DNA from: [Mycobacterium] manitobense
GTDB lineage: Bacteria > Actinomycetota > Actinomycetes > Mycobacteriales > Mycobacteriaceae
Assembly (NCBI RefSeq): GCF_025821665.1
Contig: NZ_JACKSJ010000043.1
Location: 1 to 64,000, forward strand
Length of the DNA: 64,000 nt
Direction: 5' to 3'
Shown: positions 25,056 to 33,999 of the stretch, in pieces
Position numbering within the stretch: the first letter of the stretch is position 1
Layout: every line of letters starts with the position of its first letter
Program-made: the position numbers and the translations under genes
The notes under the pieces: model-generated
Told to the model about the DNA's origin: nothing
The model's database searches: none
The model's input: only the letters and a program-made list of their open reading frames with translations

Positions 25056-26009
25056 ATGTCGAGAACGCGTAACCGGCTGGCGGTGGCCGCAGGCCGGGCG
25101 GCCGTGGTGGTGCTCGCGGTGGTGCTCACCGCATGTGGTAGTTCCAACCCGCTCGGTGGCGGCGCCGTGTCGGGCGACCTCAAGACGATCGCGGTGGGCT
25201 CCGCCGATTTCACCGAGTCCAAGATCCTCGCCGAGATCTACGCGCAGGTGCTGGAGACGAACGGCTTCACGGTGCGCAAGCAGATGGGCATCGGCAGTCG
25301 CGAGGTCTACATCCCTGCGGTGCAAGACCATTCGATCGACCTGATCCCGGAATACACCGGCAACCTGCTGCAGTACTTCGACAAGGAGGCCGAGGTCACC
25401 ACACCCGACGCGGTGGTGCTCGGGCTGCTGCGGGCGCTGCCGGGCGATCTGTCGATCCTCAATCCGTCGCCCGCCGAGGACAAGGACACCGTCGCGGTCT
25501 CCGAAGCCACCGCTCAGCGGTGGAATCTCAAGACGATCGCCGACCTGGCCACCCACTCGCCGGAGGTGAAGATGGGTGGCCCGTCGGAGTGGCAGACCCG
25601 CAAGGAGGGGCTGCCCGGCCTCGACGCCAAGTACGGGCTGAAGATCGCCCCCGGCAACTTCCTGTCGATCAACGACGGCGGCGGGCCGGCGACCGTGCGT
25701 GCGCTGACCGACGGCACCGTCACCGCCGCCAACATCTTCAGCACCTCGCCGGCGATCGAGAAGGACAACCTCGTCGTGCTCGAGGATCCCAAGAACAACT
25801 TCCTCGCCGCCAACGTGGTGCCGCTGGTGGCCTCGCAGAAGATGTCCAACGACCTCAAGACCGTGCTGGACGCGGTCAGCGCCAAGCTGAGCACCGAGGG
25901 GCTTATCGAACTCAACGGCTCCGTCGAGGGCAACCAGGGCGTCGACCCCGACGAGGCGGCCGAGAAGTGGTTGCGCGACAACGGCTTCGACCAGCCGATC
26001 GGGAAGTAG
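25056..26009 (+). CDS. proX: Osmoprotectant ABC transporter substrate-binding lipoprotein
   Basis: A 317-residue lipoprotein with signal peptide and lipobox LTAC near Cys27. The mature part is the OpuCC/OsmF quaternary-amine binding fold: IAVGSADFTESKILAEIYAQVLE, IGSREVYIPAVQDHSIDLIPEYTGNLLQYF, and NIFSTSPAI. It would bind glycine betaine, choline or related compounds outside the cell membrane. An AGAGGA ribosome-binding site lies 8 bases before the ATG. It leads a four-gene operon proXVWZ. Confidence 0.93.
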   Translation: MSRTRNRLAVAAGRAAVVVLAVVLTACGSSNPLGGGAVSGDLKTIAVGSADFTESKILAEIYAQVLETNGFTVRKQMGIGSREVYIPAVQDHSIDLIPEYTGNLLQYFDKEAEVTTPDAVVLGLLRALPGDLSILNPSPAEDKDTVAVSEATAQRWNLKTIADLATHSPEVKMGGPSEWQTRKEGLPGLDAKYGLKIAPGNFLSINDGGGPATVRALTDGTVTAANIFSTSPAIEKDNLVVLEDPKNNFLAANVVPLVASQKMSNDLKTVLDAVSAKLSTEGLIELNGSVEGNQGVDPDEAAEKWLRDNGFDQPIGK

Positions 26010-26013
26010 GCGA

Positions 26014-27123
26014 ATGATCACCTTCACGAACGTCACCAAGCGCTACCCCGACGGCACCGTCGCCGTCGACGACCTGACGCTGGAGGTGCCCGCGGGCACG
26101 CTCACCGTCTTCGTCGGGCCGTCCGGCTGCGGCAAGACCACGTCGATGCGGATGATCAACCGGATGATCGACCCCACGTCCGGCACGCTGACCGTGGACG
26201 GTGAGGACGTCACCAAGGTCGACGCGGTGAAGCTGCGACTGGGCATCGGGTACGTCATCCAGAGCGCGGGCCTGATGCCGCACCTGCGCGTCGTCGACAA
26301 CATCGCCACGGTGCCGGTGCTGCGCGGCGAGTCACGGCGCAGCGCCCGCAAGGCGGCGCTGGGCGTGATGGAGCGTGTCGGGCTGGACCCCAAGCTGGCC
26401 GACCGGTACCCGGCGCAGCTCTCGGGCGGTCAGCAGCAGCGCGTCGGGGTGGCCCGCGCGCTGGCGGCCGACCCGCCGATCCTGCTGATGGACGAGCCGT
26501 TCTCGGCGGTCGACCCGGTGGTGCGCGAGGACCTGCAGGCCGAGATCCTGCGGCTGCAGAGCGAACTGCGCAAGACCATCGTCTTCGTCACCCACGACAT
26601 CGACGAGGCGGTGAAGCTCGGCGACAAGGTGGCGGTGTTCGGCCGTGGCGGGGTGCTGCAGCAGTACGCAGAGCCCTCGTTCGTGTTGTCCAACCCGGCC
26701 AACGAACTGGTGTCGGGGTTCGTCGGCGCCGACCGCGGCTACCGGGGCCTGCAGTTCTTCCAGTCCAGCGGGCTGCCGCTGCACGACATAAGGCACGTCA
26801 CCGAGGCGGAGATCGACGGGCTGGACCTCGGCCGCGACGAGTGGGTGCTGATCACCCACGCCGACGGCAGACCGTATGCCTGGATGAACGCCGAGGGCGT
26901 CGAGCTGCACCGCAAGGGCAACGACCTCTACGACTGCACGATCGGCGGTGGCTCCTTCTATCGCCCGGACGGCACGCTGCGGCTCGCGCTGGACGCGGCG
27001 CTGTCGTCGCCGTCGGGGCTCGGCGTGGCCGTCGACGAGGACGGCCAGCTGATCGGGGGGGTCCGCGCCGACGACGTGCTGGCGGCGCTGAGGGAACAGC
27101 GGCGCGTCCCGGAGCTGGGCTGA
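26014..27123 (+). CDS. proV: Osmoprotectant ABC transporter ATP-binding protein
   Basis: A 369-residue ABC ATPase: Walker A GPSGCGKTT near residue 36, signature LSGGQQQRVGVARA, Walker B ILLMDEPFSAVD, and H-loop FVTHDIDEAV. About 120 residues follow the ATPase core (from about 245). Their sequence (HVTEAEIDGLDLGRDEWVLITHADGRPYAWMNAEGVEL) looks like a degenerate CBS-type region, the sensory part of OpuA/OpuC ATPases. It is the second gene of the operon, 4 bp after proX. Confidence 0.93.
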   Translation: MITFTNVTKRYPDGTVAVDDLTLEVPAGTLTVFVGPSGCGKTTSMRMINRMIDPTSGTLTVDGEDVTKVDAVKLRLGIGYVIQSAGLMPHLRVVDNIATVPVLRGESRRSARKAALGVMERVGLDPKLADRYPAQLSGGQQQRVGVARALAADPPILLMDEPFSAVDPVVREDLQAEILRLQSELRKTIVFVTHDIDEAVKLGDKVAVFGRGGVLQQYAEPSFVLSNPANELVSGFVGADRGYRGLQFFQSSGLPLHDIRHVTEAEIDGLDLGRDEWVLITHADGRPYAWMNAEGVELHRKGNDLYDCTIGGGSFYRPDGTLRLALDAALSSPSGLGVAVDEDGQLIGGVRADDVLAALREQRRVPELG

Positions 27124-27126
27124 CCT

Positions 27127-27804
27127 GTGCGATACCTGCTCACCCACCTCGACGACCTGTGGGCCCTGACGATCATCCACCTGCGGCTCTCGCTCATCCC
27201 GATCGTGCTGGGCCTGGTGATCGCCGTGCCGCTGGGTGCGGTGGTGCAGCGCACCACGGCGCTGCGCCGGCTGACGACGGTCACCGCGAGCATCATCTTC
27301 ACCATCCCGTCGCTGGCGCTGTTCGTGGTGCTGCCGCTGCTCATCCCGACCCGGATCCTCGACGAGGCGAACGTGATCGTGGCGTTGACGCTCTACACCG
27401 TCGCGCTGCTGGTGCGCGCGGTGCCCGAGGCGCTGGACGCCGTGTCGCCCGCCGTGCTCGACGCCGCCACCGCCGTCGGTTACAAGCCGCTGAGCCGGAT
27501 GATCAAGGTCGAACTGCCGCTCGCCGTCCCGGTCCTGATCGCGAGCCTGCGGGTGGTGGCGGTGACGAACATCTCGATGGTGTCGGTCGGTTCGGTGATC
27601 GGCATCGGCGGGCTCGGCACCTGGTTCACCGAGGGCTACCAGGCCAACAAGAGTGACCAGATCATCGCGGGCATCATCGCGATCTTCGTGCTGGCGATCG
27701 TCGTCGACACCCTGATCATGCTCGCGGGCCGCGCGCTCACCCCGTGGACGAGGGCGAACCAGGCGCCCCGGGTGGCCCGCCCGCAGACGGGGGTGGCGGC
27801 ATGA
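27127..27804 (+). CDS. proW: Osmoprotectant ABC transporter permease
   Basis: A 225-residue permease with about five membrane segments and the coupling loop EALDAVSPAVLDAATAVGYKPLSRMIKVELPLAVPVLIAS (EAA motif), characteristic of binding-protein-dependent importers. It starts with GTG 3 bases after proV, and its stop overlaps the proZ start (ATGA). With proZ it forms the heterodimeric pore. Confidence 0.93.
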   Translation: MRYLLTHLDDLWALTIIHLRLSLIPIVLGLVIAVPLGAVVQRTTALRRLTTVTASIIFTIPSLALFVVLPLLIPTRILDEANVIVALTLYTVALLVRAVPEALDAVSPAVLDAATAVGYKPLSRMIKVELPLAVPVLIASLRVVAVTNISMVSVGSVIGIGGLGTWFTEGYQANKSDQIIAGIIAIFVLAIVVDTLIMLAGRALTPWTRANQAPRVARPQTGVAA

Positions 27805-28571
27805 ACTTCCTGCAGGAGGCGCTCGCCTACATCTTCACCGGCGCGAACTGGTCGGGCGCCGACGGCCTGACCGCGCGGATCGTCGAACACCTCGAGTACA
27901 CCGCGGTCGCCGCCGTGTTCTCCGCACTGATCGCCGTTCCGGTGGGCATGCTGATCGGCCACACCGGCCGCGGCACCTTCCTGGTGGTCTCAGGCGTCAA
28001 CGCGCTGCGCGCGCTGCCCACACTCGGTGTGCTGCTGCTCGGCGTGCTGCTGTGGGGGCTGGGCCTGGTGCCGCCGACGGTGGCGCTGATGCTGCTCGGC
28101 ATCCCGCCGCTGCTGGCGGGCACCTACTCCGGGATCGCGAACGTCGACCGCACGGTGGTGGACGCGGCGCGGTCGATGGGCATGACCGAAACGCAGGTGC
28201 TGCTGCGCGTCGAGGCCCCCAACGCGCTGCCGCTGATCCTCAGCGGGCTGCGCACGGCGACGCTGCAGATCGTGGCGACCGCGACGGTCGCCGCGTACGC
28301 CAGTCTCGGCGGGCTCGGCCGCTATCTGATCGACGGCATCAAGGTGCGCGAGTTCTACCTGGCTCTGGTCGGCGCATTGATGGTGACCGCGCTCGCCCTG
28401 ATCCTCGACGCGCTGCTCGCGTTCGCGGTGTGGGCGTCGGTTCCTGGCAGCGGACGGCTGCCGGGCGGCCGGCGCCGGATGCCCCAGCCGTTCCTCGGCG
28501 ACGAGATCGATCTGGAGTCGCGGCCGTCCGGTTACGCGCGGGCGCACCCTTCGCCTACGGTAGAAGGGTGA
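27801..28571 (+). CDS. proZ: Osmoprotectant ABC transporter permease
   Basis: A 256-residue permease paralogous to proW, with the EAA-type loop TVVDAARSMGMTETQVLLRVEAPNALPLILSGLRTATLQ. Its C-terminal 40 residues are proline/arginine-rich and probably cytoplasmic. The ATG at 27801 is chosen because it makes the ATGA overlap with proW; the upstream GTG at 27744 lies inside proW. The stop overlaps the start of the next gene (GTGA), so that gene is also cotranscribed. Confidence 0.92.
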   Translation: MNFLQEALAYIFTGANWSGADGLTARIVEHLEYTAVAAVFSALIAVPVGMLIGHTGRGTFLVVSGVNALRALPTLGVLLLGVLLWGLGLVPPTVALMLLGIPPLLAGTYSGIANVDRTVVDAARSMGMTETQVLLRVEAPNALPLILSGLRTATLQIVATATVAAYASLGGLGRYLIDGIKVREFYLALVGALMVTALALILDALLAFAVWASVPGSGRLPGGRRRMPQPFLGDEIDLESRPSGYARAHPSPTVEG

Positions 28572-29167
28572 GTGAAGCAGATCGCTCTGAGCAGACGTCG
28601 AAGTGGCCTGCGGTGCTGACGTGGCGAGCGCACGACGTACCGCGGATGGAGTCTGTCCGCGTGCAGCTCTCGGGCAAGCGCATCAAGGCCTACGGCCGGA
28701 TCGTCGCCGCCGCCACGGATTCGCACCCGGCGTTCTCCGCGTCCTACGACCTGGTCACCGATGACCGGGGCGGGACGAAACGGCTCTCCCTGACGGTCAC
28801 CCTCGCCGAGCGCGAGCGGCAGCTGTCCATCGCGCGGGACGAAGAGAACATGTGGTTGATCCAGGACCACCAGAACCAGACGAAGCGGGCGGCTTTCGAC
28901 GGCGCGCTGGACGTCGACGTGATCTTCAGCCCGTTCTTCAACGCGCTGCCGATCCGGCGCACCGGCCTGTACCAGGCCGCCGATTCGATCGTCGTGCCGG
29001 TGGTCTACGTGCGGCTGCCGGAGCTGTCGGTGGAGTCGGCGTCGATCAGCTACAGCAGCGACGGCCCCGGCGACATCAAGCTGCATTCGCCGGCCGCCGA
29101 GACCACGGTGAGCGTCGACTCCGACGGCTTCATCCTCGACTATCCCGGACTTGCAGAGCGGATCTGA
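28568..29167 (+). CDS. Putative glycolipid-binding family protein (DUF1089-like)
   Basis: A 199-residue beta-rich protein: [32 protein letters not shown], then [23 protein letters not shown] and [18 protein letters not shown]. This spacing matches the putative glycolipid-binding family, a beta-barrel-like cytosolic protein. The GTG start overlaps the proZ stop. The gene end overlaps the 3' end of tyrA by 38 bp on the opposite strand. It corresponds to Rv3755c. A link to osmoprotectant transport is only positional. Confidence 0.84.
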   Translation: MSEADRSEQTSKWPAVLTWRAHDVPRMESVRVQLSGKRIKAYGRIVAAATDSHPAFSASYDLVTDDRGGTKRLSLTVTLAERERQLSIARDEENMWLIQDHQNQTKRAAFDGALDVDVIFSPFFNALPIRRTGLYQAADSIVVPVVYVRLPELSVESASISYSSDGPGDIKLHSPAAETTVSVDSDGFILDYPGLAERI

Positions 29168-30089
29168 TCACCCCGCCGGCGCGGCCGGCGGCGGCGAGCT
29201 CCTTGCGCCACCCGTCCGCGCCGATCGTCGTGGCGACGATCTCCGGACGGCTGAAGCTGTCGTAGCGCATGCGGGCGGCGTGACCCGCCTCCACCAGTTC
29301 CGCTGTCGACGCGTGGGCGGACAGCGCAGCGCGGGCGTGCGTGAGCTGGTCGATGGTGCGGTCGAGGGCGGGCAGCAGCTGGTCGGCGTTCGCCTCGCAC
29401 ATCGCCCGCACCAGGTCCGGCGCGGTGGCCGCCACCCTGGTGCCGTCCCGGAACGAGCCGGCGGCCAGCGCGAACGCCAGCGGCACCTCGCCCGCGGTGA
29501 CGGCCAGCGCCTCGGCCAGCAGATGCGGCAGGTGCGAGATCGCGGCCGCCGCGGCGTCGTGCTCGTCGGAGCGGGCCGGCACGATCACCGCATGGCATGC
29601 CAGGGCGAGGTCCATCACCAGCGCCCAGACGTCCGGGTCGACGTGGTCGTCCACACTGATCACCCACGGGGCGCCGACGAACAGCCGGGCGTCGCCCGCC
29701 GTCCAGCCGGAGTGCGCGGTGCCGGTCATCGGGTGACCACCGACGAAGTTCGCGGTCAAGCCGAACTCGTCGACCTCACGCAGCACCGCGGTCTTGACGC
29801 TGATGACGTCGGTCAGCGGGCAGTCCGGGGCGACGTCGCGGATGTGGCCGAGCATGATCGGCAGCGCGGGCATCGGCACGGCGAGCACGATCAGTGCGCC
29901 GCTGTCGGCCGCCCGGGTGAGCACCTCGCCGAGGTTCTCGCCGGCGTCGAAACCGTCGAACCGCGCGGCCTGGGCGGACTCCACCGACCGGTTGTAGCCG
30001 AAGACCTCGCGCCCGGCCGCGGCGACGGCACGCATCACCGAACCGCCGATCAGACCGAGACCCAGAACGCACACGGGGACAGTTGTCAC
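29130..30089 (-). CDS. tyrA: Prephenate dehydrogenase
   Basis: An approximately 320-residue enzyme of tyrosine synthesis: prephenate plus NAD gives 4-hydroxyphenylpyruvate and CO2. The Rossmann motif [21 protein letters not shown] is at the start. [12 protein letters not shown] and [15 protein letters not shown] are the substrate-binding histidine region. The rest is the helical dimer domain. The GTG at 30089 ([10 protein letters not shown]) is preferred over an upstream GTG at 30107. It corresponds to Rv3754. pat, which supplies tyrosine from the product, is at 13610 in this window. Its 3' end overlaps the glycolipid-binding gene by 38 bp. Confidence 0.9.
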   Translation of the reverse strand: MTTVPVCVLGLGLIGGSVMRAVAAAGREVFGYNRSVESAQAARFDGFDAGENLGEVLTRAADSGALIVLAVPMPALPIMLGHIRDVAPDCPLTDVISVKTAVLREVDEFGLTANFVGGHPMTGTAHSGWTAGDARLFVGAPWVISVDDHVDPDVWALVMDLALACHAVIVPARSDEHDAAAAAISHLPHLLAEALAVTAGEVPLAFALAAGSFRDGTRVAATAPDLVRAMCEANADQLLPALDRTIDQLTHARAALSAHASTAELVEAGHAARMRYDSFSRPEIVATTIGADGWRKELAAAGRAGGVIRSALQVRDSRG

Positions 30090-30184
30090 CGTTCCAGGTT
30101 GGCACACCGCGCGGGGCGGCAGAGGGCGGGCTCGGGCCGGCCTTTCTGGTCAAAGTCCCTGGTCGGCGACTAGCGTAGGCCCAC

Positions 30185-30706
30185 ATGGGAGCACAGCGGG
30201 CACCGGCGCAGAACCAGGCTGTCGACGCGCCCGACGGCTTCGGAGTGGCCGTCGTCCGCGAGGACGGCAAGTGGCGCTGCACGGCGATGCGGCGGGCGGC
30301 GCTGCGCAGCCTGTCCGCGGCCGAGACGGAGCTTCGCGAGTTGCGCAGCGCGGGTGCGGTGTTCGGGCTGCTCGACATCGACGACGAGTTCTTCGTCATC
30401 GTCCGGCCCGCGCCCGCGGGCACCCGGCTGCTGCTGTCCGATGCCACCGCCGCGCTCGACTACGACATCGCGGCCGAGGTGCTCGAGGAGCTGGACGCCG
30501 ACATCAGTGCCGAGGATCTCGACGACGCCGACCCGTTCTCCGAGGGTGATGTCGGGCTGCTGTCCGACGTCGGCCTGCCCGGCGCGGTGCTCGGCGTGAT
30601 CCTCGACGAGACCGATCTCTACGCCGACGAGCAGCTCGGCCGCATCGCCCGGGAGATGGGGTTCGCCGACGAGTTGTCGGCCGTGCTCGACCGTCTCGAT
30701 CGGTGA
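30185..30706 (+). CDS. tRNA adenosine deaminase-associated protein
   Basis: A 173-residue acidic protein: FGVAVVREDGKWRCTAMRRAALRSL, then EFFVIVRPAPAGTRLLLSDATAALDYDIAAEVLEEL and an acidic DADISAEDLDDADPF. This is the actinobacterial family always encoded before tadA, here overlapping it by GTGA. Its role is unproven, perhaps in tRNA editing or in stabilising the deaminase. It corresponds to Rv3753c. Confidence 0.87.
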   Translation: MGAQRAPAQNQAVDAPDGFGVAVVREDGKWRCTAMRRAALRSLSAAETELRELRSAGAVFGLLDIDDEFFVIVRPAPAGTRLLLSDATAALDYDIAAEVLEELDADISAEDLDDADPFSEGDVGLLSDVGLPGAVLGVILDETDLYADEQLGRIAREMGFADELSAVLDRLDR

Positions 30707-31155
30707 GCTCCGACGAGCAGCTGATCCGCGCGGCGCTCTCCGCGGCCGCCATGGCCGGGCCGCGCGACGTGCCGATCGGGGCGGTGGTGGTGGCCGCCGA
30801 CGGCACCGAACTGGCCCGCGCCGCCAACGCCCGCGAGGAGTTGGGCGACCCGACCGCACACGCGGAGATCCTGGCACTGCGGGCCGCCGCGGCGCTGGGA
30901 GTCGACGGCTGGCGGCTCGAGGGCGCGACGCTCGCGGTGACCGTCGAGCCCTGCACGATGTGCGCGGGCGCGCTGGTGCTGGCGAGGGTGGCCCGGCTGG
31001 TGTTCGGGGCGTGGGAGCCCAAGACCGGTGCGGTCGGGTCGCTGTGGGACGTGGTGCGCGACCGTCGGCTGAACCACCGGCCGCAGGTGCGCGGCGGCGT
31101 GCTGGCCGACGAGTGCGCGGCGCCGCTGGAGGCGTTCTTCGCCAAGCAGCGGTAG
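30703..31155 (+). CDS. tadA: tRNA-specific adenosine deaminase
   Basis: A 150-residue zinc deaminase with HAE at 53-55 and PCTMC with Cys84 and Cys87, the complete CDA metal site. It converts A34 to inosine in tRNA-Arg(ACG); that tRNA is encoded in this window at 14908. The GTG start overlaps the associated protein's stop. It corresponds to Rv3752c. A free cytosine deaminase is the alternative, but the upstream partner gene favours TadA. Confidence 0.92.
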   Translation: MSSDEQLIRAALSAAAMAGPRDVPIGAVVVAADGTELARAANAREELGDPTAHAEILALRAAAALGVDGWRLEGATLAVTVEPCTMCAGALVLARVARLVFGAWEPKTGAVGSLWDVVRDRRLNHRPQVRGGVLADECAAPLEAFFAKQR

Positions 31156-31166
31156 CAAGTGGTCGC

Positions 31167-31220
31167 CGTTTTTGCGCCAGTGGCTGTTGCGTGCCCCGAT
31201 CGACGACCCTCAGCGCAAAA
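31167..31220. repeat. Inverted repeat after tadA
   Basis: CGTTTTTGCGC at 31167-31177 and its exact reverse complement at 31210-31220 enclose 32 bases. It lies 11 bases after the tadA stop and before tRNA-Ser(CGA). It could terminate the tadA transcript or protect its end; a dispersed intergenic palindrome is also possible. Confidence 0.6.
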
Positions 31221-31267
31221 ACGAACGCGATTAGGGCCGTCCGGCGAGCTTCGGTAAGCTGCCACAC

Positions 31268-31358
31268 GGTGGCGTGTCCGAGCGGCCTAAGGAGCACGCC
31301 TCGAAAGCGTGTGACGGGTAACCCCCGTCCGAGGGTTCAAATCCCTCCGCCACCGCCA
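31268..31358 (+). tRNA. tRNA-Ser (anticodon CGA), island attachment site
   Basis: GGTGGCG (31268-31274) pairs with CGCCACC (31348-31354), followed by G and an encoded CCA. The loop CTCGAAA holds CGA. It has a long variable arm. Its 3' 26 bases are the start of the direct repeat that recurs at 44759, so this tRNA is the chromosomal attachment site and stays functional on the left. Confidence 0.97.
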
Positions 31359-31364
31359 TAGCCC
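31333..31364 (+). repeat. attL-type repeat (tRNA-Ser 3' end)
   Basis: It starts GGGTTCAAATCCC and covers the T-arm and acceptor side plus CCATAGCCC beyond the tRNA. A hairpin follows (31360-31392: AGCC/GGCT outside, CTCC/GGAG and CCTG/CAGG inside, loop ATCATG). The same arrangement follows the right copy. Confidence 0.85.
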
Positions 31365-31392
31365 TCCTCCTGATCATGCAGGTGGAGCGGCT
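31360..31392. terminator. Hairpin after tRNA-Ser(CGA)
   Basis: Stem pairs AGCC with GGCT, CTCC with GGAG, and CCTG with CAGG around the loop ATCATG. There is no clear poly-T run, as is usual in mycobacteria. It probably ends tRNA transcription. An equivalent hairpin of different sequence follows the right repeat at 44786. Confidence 0.5.
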
Positions 31393-31451
31393 ATGCCTCG
31401 GTGATGGTGTGCATCGCTGCTTGCCCACAGCTTGCTCACATCTTCCGGTGA

Positions 31452-31640
31452 CTACCGGGCATGAAAAGCAGCTCCGACAGCATCCAGATCGTCGTCTTAG
31501 AGGTCCGCGTAGGTGTCCAGGGTTACCTCGGCGCTCTTGTGTCCGAGCATCCGCTGAAGCGCCAACACATTGACGCCAGCGGAGACCGCGACCTCGGTCG
31601 CAGACAAAGCCCGTTCGACCCTCTGCCCTCCGCAGATTGA
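31452..31640 (-). pseudogene. Tyrosine integrase, C-terminal remnant
   Basis: On the minus strand, SAGVNVLALQRMLGHKSAEV then TLDTYADL reads as the C-terminal catalytic region of a phage-type tyrosine recombinase: LGH with the box-II His, and the Tyr nucleophile in DTYADL. A stop at 31497-31499 interrupts it. The next bases in another frame read DDLDAVGAAFHAR then stop at 31452, which continues the family's ending (YADLFDDDLDAV), so a small deletion shifted the frame. The N-terminal part upstream is unreadable. The Arg of box I is absent, so it cannot recombine. This is the integrase of the island. Confidence 0.75.
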
Positions 31641-31858
31641 CGATGTCCGAGTCGAAGAGCTGCTGGGAGTCGTTGATCTGGATGGGCGTGATGTACTCGA
31701 CAAGCTCCGGGAGGGTCGCCTCTTCGCAACCGGCGTCGGAGAGCGCGAGGACGAACGCCAGAGCGTATTGACCACTTCAGTTCGCTAGAACTGTGGTTCA
31801 GTCGATCACGACGTGGCGGACCCGTAGACGTCGAAGTCTGCGGGGGTTGCACGATCAG

Positions 31859-32371
31859 TCAGCTGATCCGGGTCAGCTTGAACGGTAAGGAAATCAGCAC
31901 GGGTCTGTTGATTCCGCACGCGCCGCTGGGGCCGGTGGTTTCGTCGAGGCCGGCGAAGAGGTCGGATTGACTGTTGTCGACCTGTCCGGTTTCGCTAGAG
32001 ACAGGGTAGAAGCGGTAGTGCTGTAGCCCATCGGCGGCCGTTCCGTCGGGGCAGGGTAGCCACCGCGGCACGGTGTGCCTGATGTTCCACAGACCCGACG
32101 TCTTGTATATCACTGCGCCCCAGCCTTGATCGCTGCTGACCTGTCCGGTGCAATCGGTCGGGTTGGTGCAGGTGCTGGTGATGGTCCAGGTCGCTGTCAC
32201 TGTTTCTTGGGCGTAGTACATTTCGTTGCCCTTTGCCCAGTCGCCGTTGGACTGAGCGCGGAATGTGCCGTTGAGGGCCCCTTCCAGTTCGGAGGTATCG
32301 GCGGTCGCCGGCGAGCTGATGGCAACGAAGGTGGCGGCGGCCGCGACGCACGTCGTGATGGCTGTCTTCAT
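31859..32371 (-). CDS. Exported protein of unknown function after mceF
   Basis: A 170-residue secreted protein. The signal peptide MKTAITTCVAAAATFVAISS ends at ATA-DTSELEG. The mature part has four cysteines (STCTNPTDC, LPCPDG, SGACGINRP) and the segment SSDQGWGAVIYKTSGLWNIRH, a pattern of small mycobacterial exported proteins. The ATG at 32371, with AGGA 8 bases before, is chosen over an in-frame start at 32443 inside mceF. It lies 47 bp after the mceF stop and is probably the last gene of the mce operon. Function is not recognised. Confidence 0.8.
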   Translation of the reverse strand: MKTAITTCVAAAATFVAISSPATADTSELEGALNGTFRAQSNGDWAKGNEMYYAQETVTATWTITSTCTNPTDCTGQVSSDQGWGAVIYKTSGLWNIRHTVPRWLPCPDGTAADGLQHYRFYPVSSETGQVDNSQSDLFAGLDETTGPSGACGINRPVLISLPFKLTRIS

Positions 32372-32418
32372 GGCGGTTCCTGGATGTGAGGGGGTGGGCT
32401 GTGGCCGCTCGGCGTGAG

Positions 32419-33999
32419 TCAATGCGGCAGCAGATCGGTCCACGTTGATGGGGTTGGTGCGCCACTGAGATCGGCTTGGGTGTACAAAGCGCCGTCAGTG
32501 CCCAGATAGTTGCCTGTGCGCGGGTTGTACTGCGCAACAGCGAAACCGGGTGGTTGTTGCCCTGGTTGGTAGGCGCTGGGCGCGACCGTGGGGGCTGTGC
32601 CCGGTGCCATCTCAGGGGGCGGCGGCAGCTGCGGCGGCGGCGGAACTCCCGCCGGAGTGTCGGCGGGAACGCTTCCTGGTGGCGGCGGCGTGCCGGTGGT
32701 GGGGCCGAAAATGTTGTCGTCTCGGGAGACTCGTGAGTCGGGCGGTATGCCCTGGGCGATGAGGTTGGGGTCGAACGGGTAGGGACCTAGGATGTGGGGG
32801 CGCGCGGACAGTGGTTGGAAGCCGTTGGGGTCGTTGCACAGCTGCACGGTCGGCGCGCGTTTGCCGGGGTGGGCGATGCACGGGTAGTTGCGGGCGCCGC
32901 GGACCGTGGTCGGGGAGTCCTGGGGCAGCTTGCAGTACAGCCCGTCGGGGGTGTCGATGTCGCTGAGGTCGGCCGGGGAGCGCCATTGAGAGGGCGGCAG
33001 GAAGCCGACGGTGCACGGATTGGGGTCGCCTGCGGTGATCGCGAATTCACCGCCGGTGGGTATTCCGGTGGCGTTGTTGCGGGGCATCGCGGCTTGGATA
33101 GTGGACACAAACGGCGGTAGCAGCACCAGGACCTGCTCCAGAGAGGGGTTGTAGGTGACCGCGATCTGCCCGATGGTGGTGAGGTTGGCCAGCAGGACTG
33201 GCAGGGTGGGCTTCATCTGGCTCAGCAGTGCTGAGATTTCGTCGGCGGCCGCCGGTCCCTGGCTGAGCAGGGCGCGAATGTGCGGGTCGTTGTCGACCAA
33301 CTGAGTGGTGACGCCGGCCAGGCTGCGGCTCCAGGTGCGCAGCGCGTCGGTGCTGGCGTCCTGTGCGTCCAGCAGCGGAGCGCTGTCATCGATGAGCGCC
33401 TGGGTGCGGTCGGCGACTGTGTTGAGGTCGCCGGTCAGTCGCGATGTCGAGTCGGCCAGTGATCCGAGGTCGAAACCGGCGCCGTTGAGGCCGGTGAATG
33501 TCTCGTCGAGGAGGGCGTTGAGTTTTTCTTTCGGGATGCTGCTGAGTAGGGCGCTCGTTTGATCGAGCAGGGGCCCGACTTGTTGGGGCACGGTGGTGTC
33601 GGTCATGGCGACGACCGAGCCTTCGCGAAGGTAGGGCGGCGCGTCGGTGTGGGGTACCAGGTCGACGTATTGTTCTCCGATCGCGGAGATGCTATGCACT
33701 TCGGCGGTGAGGTCGGCGGGGATCTTGACCGAGCTGTTCAGCGTGAGTTGGGCTTTGGTGTGGGTGGGGGGTCCGGGATCAAGGAGGACGGCGCTGACCT
33801 TACCGACTTGCACCCCGCGGTAGGTGACGTTGGCGAAGCGGTACAGTCCGCCGCTGTTGGGCAGTTCGACGGTGACGCTCATCCGGCCGATGCCCAGCAT
33901 GGTCGGCAGTTGCAGGTAGTTGACCAGCATCACCGAGACGCCGACGACAGAGGCGATGGTGAAGATCACGAGTTGGATGCGGACGAAGCGCGAAAGCAT
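32419..33999 (-). CDS. mceF: MCE-family protein MceF
   Basis: A 526-residue protein with an N-terminal membrane anchor (IQLVIFTIASVVGVSVMLVNYL), the MCE domain (VTVELPNSGGLYRFANVTYRGVQVGKVSAV) at about 40-115, a long helical region, and a proline-rich C-terminal 110 residues. MCE proteins form periplasmic tubes that carry lipids or sterols into the cell. The start overlaps the mceE stop (TGATG). It is the last of the six-gene series. Confidence 0.92.
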   Translation of the reverse strand: MLSRFVRIQLVIFTIASVVGVSVMLVNYLQLPTMLGIGRMSVTVELPNSGGLYRFANVTYRGVQVGKVSAVLLDPGPPTHTKAQLTLNSSVKIPADLTAEVHSISAIGEQYVDLVPHTDAPPYLREGSVVAMTDTTVPQQVGPLLDQTSALLSSIPKEKLNALLDETFTGLNGAGFDLGSLADSTSRLTGDLNTVADRTQALIDDSAPLLDAQDASTDALRTWSRSLAGVTTQLVDNDPHIRALLSQGPAAADEISALLSQMKPTLPVLLANLTTIGQIAVTYNPSLEQVLVLLPPFVSTIQAAMPRNNATGIPTGGEFAITAGDPNPCTVGFLPPSQWRSPADLSDIDTPDGLYCKLPQDSPTTVRGARNYPCIAHPGKRAPTVQLCNDPNGFQPLSARPHILGPYPFDPNLIAQGIPPDSRVSRDDNIFGPTTGTPPPPGSVPADTPAGVPPPPQLPPPPEMAPGTAPTVAPSAYQPGQQPPGFAVAQYNPRTGNYLGTDGALYTQADLSGAPTPSTWTDLLPH

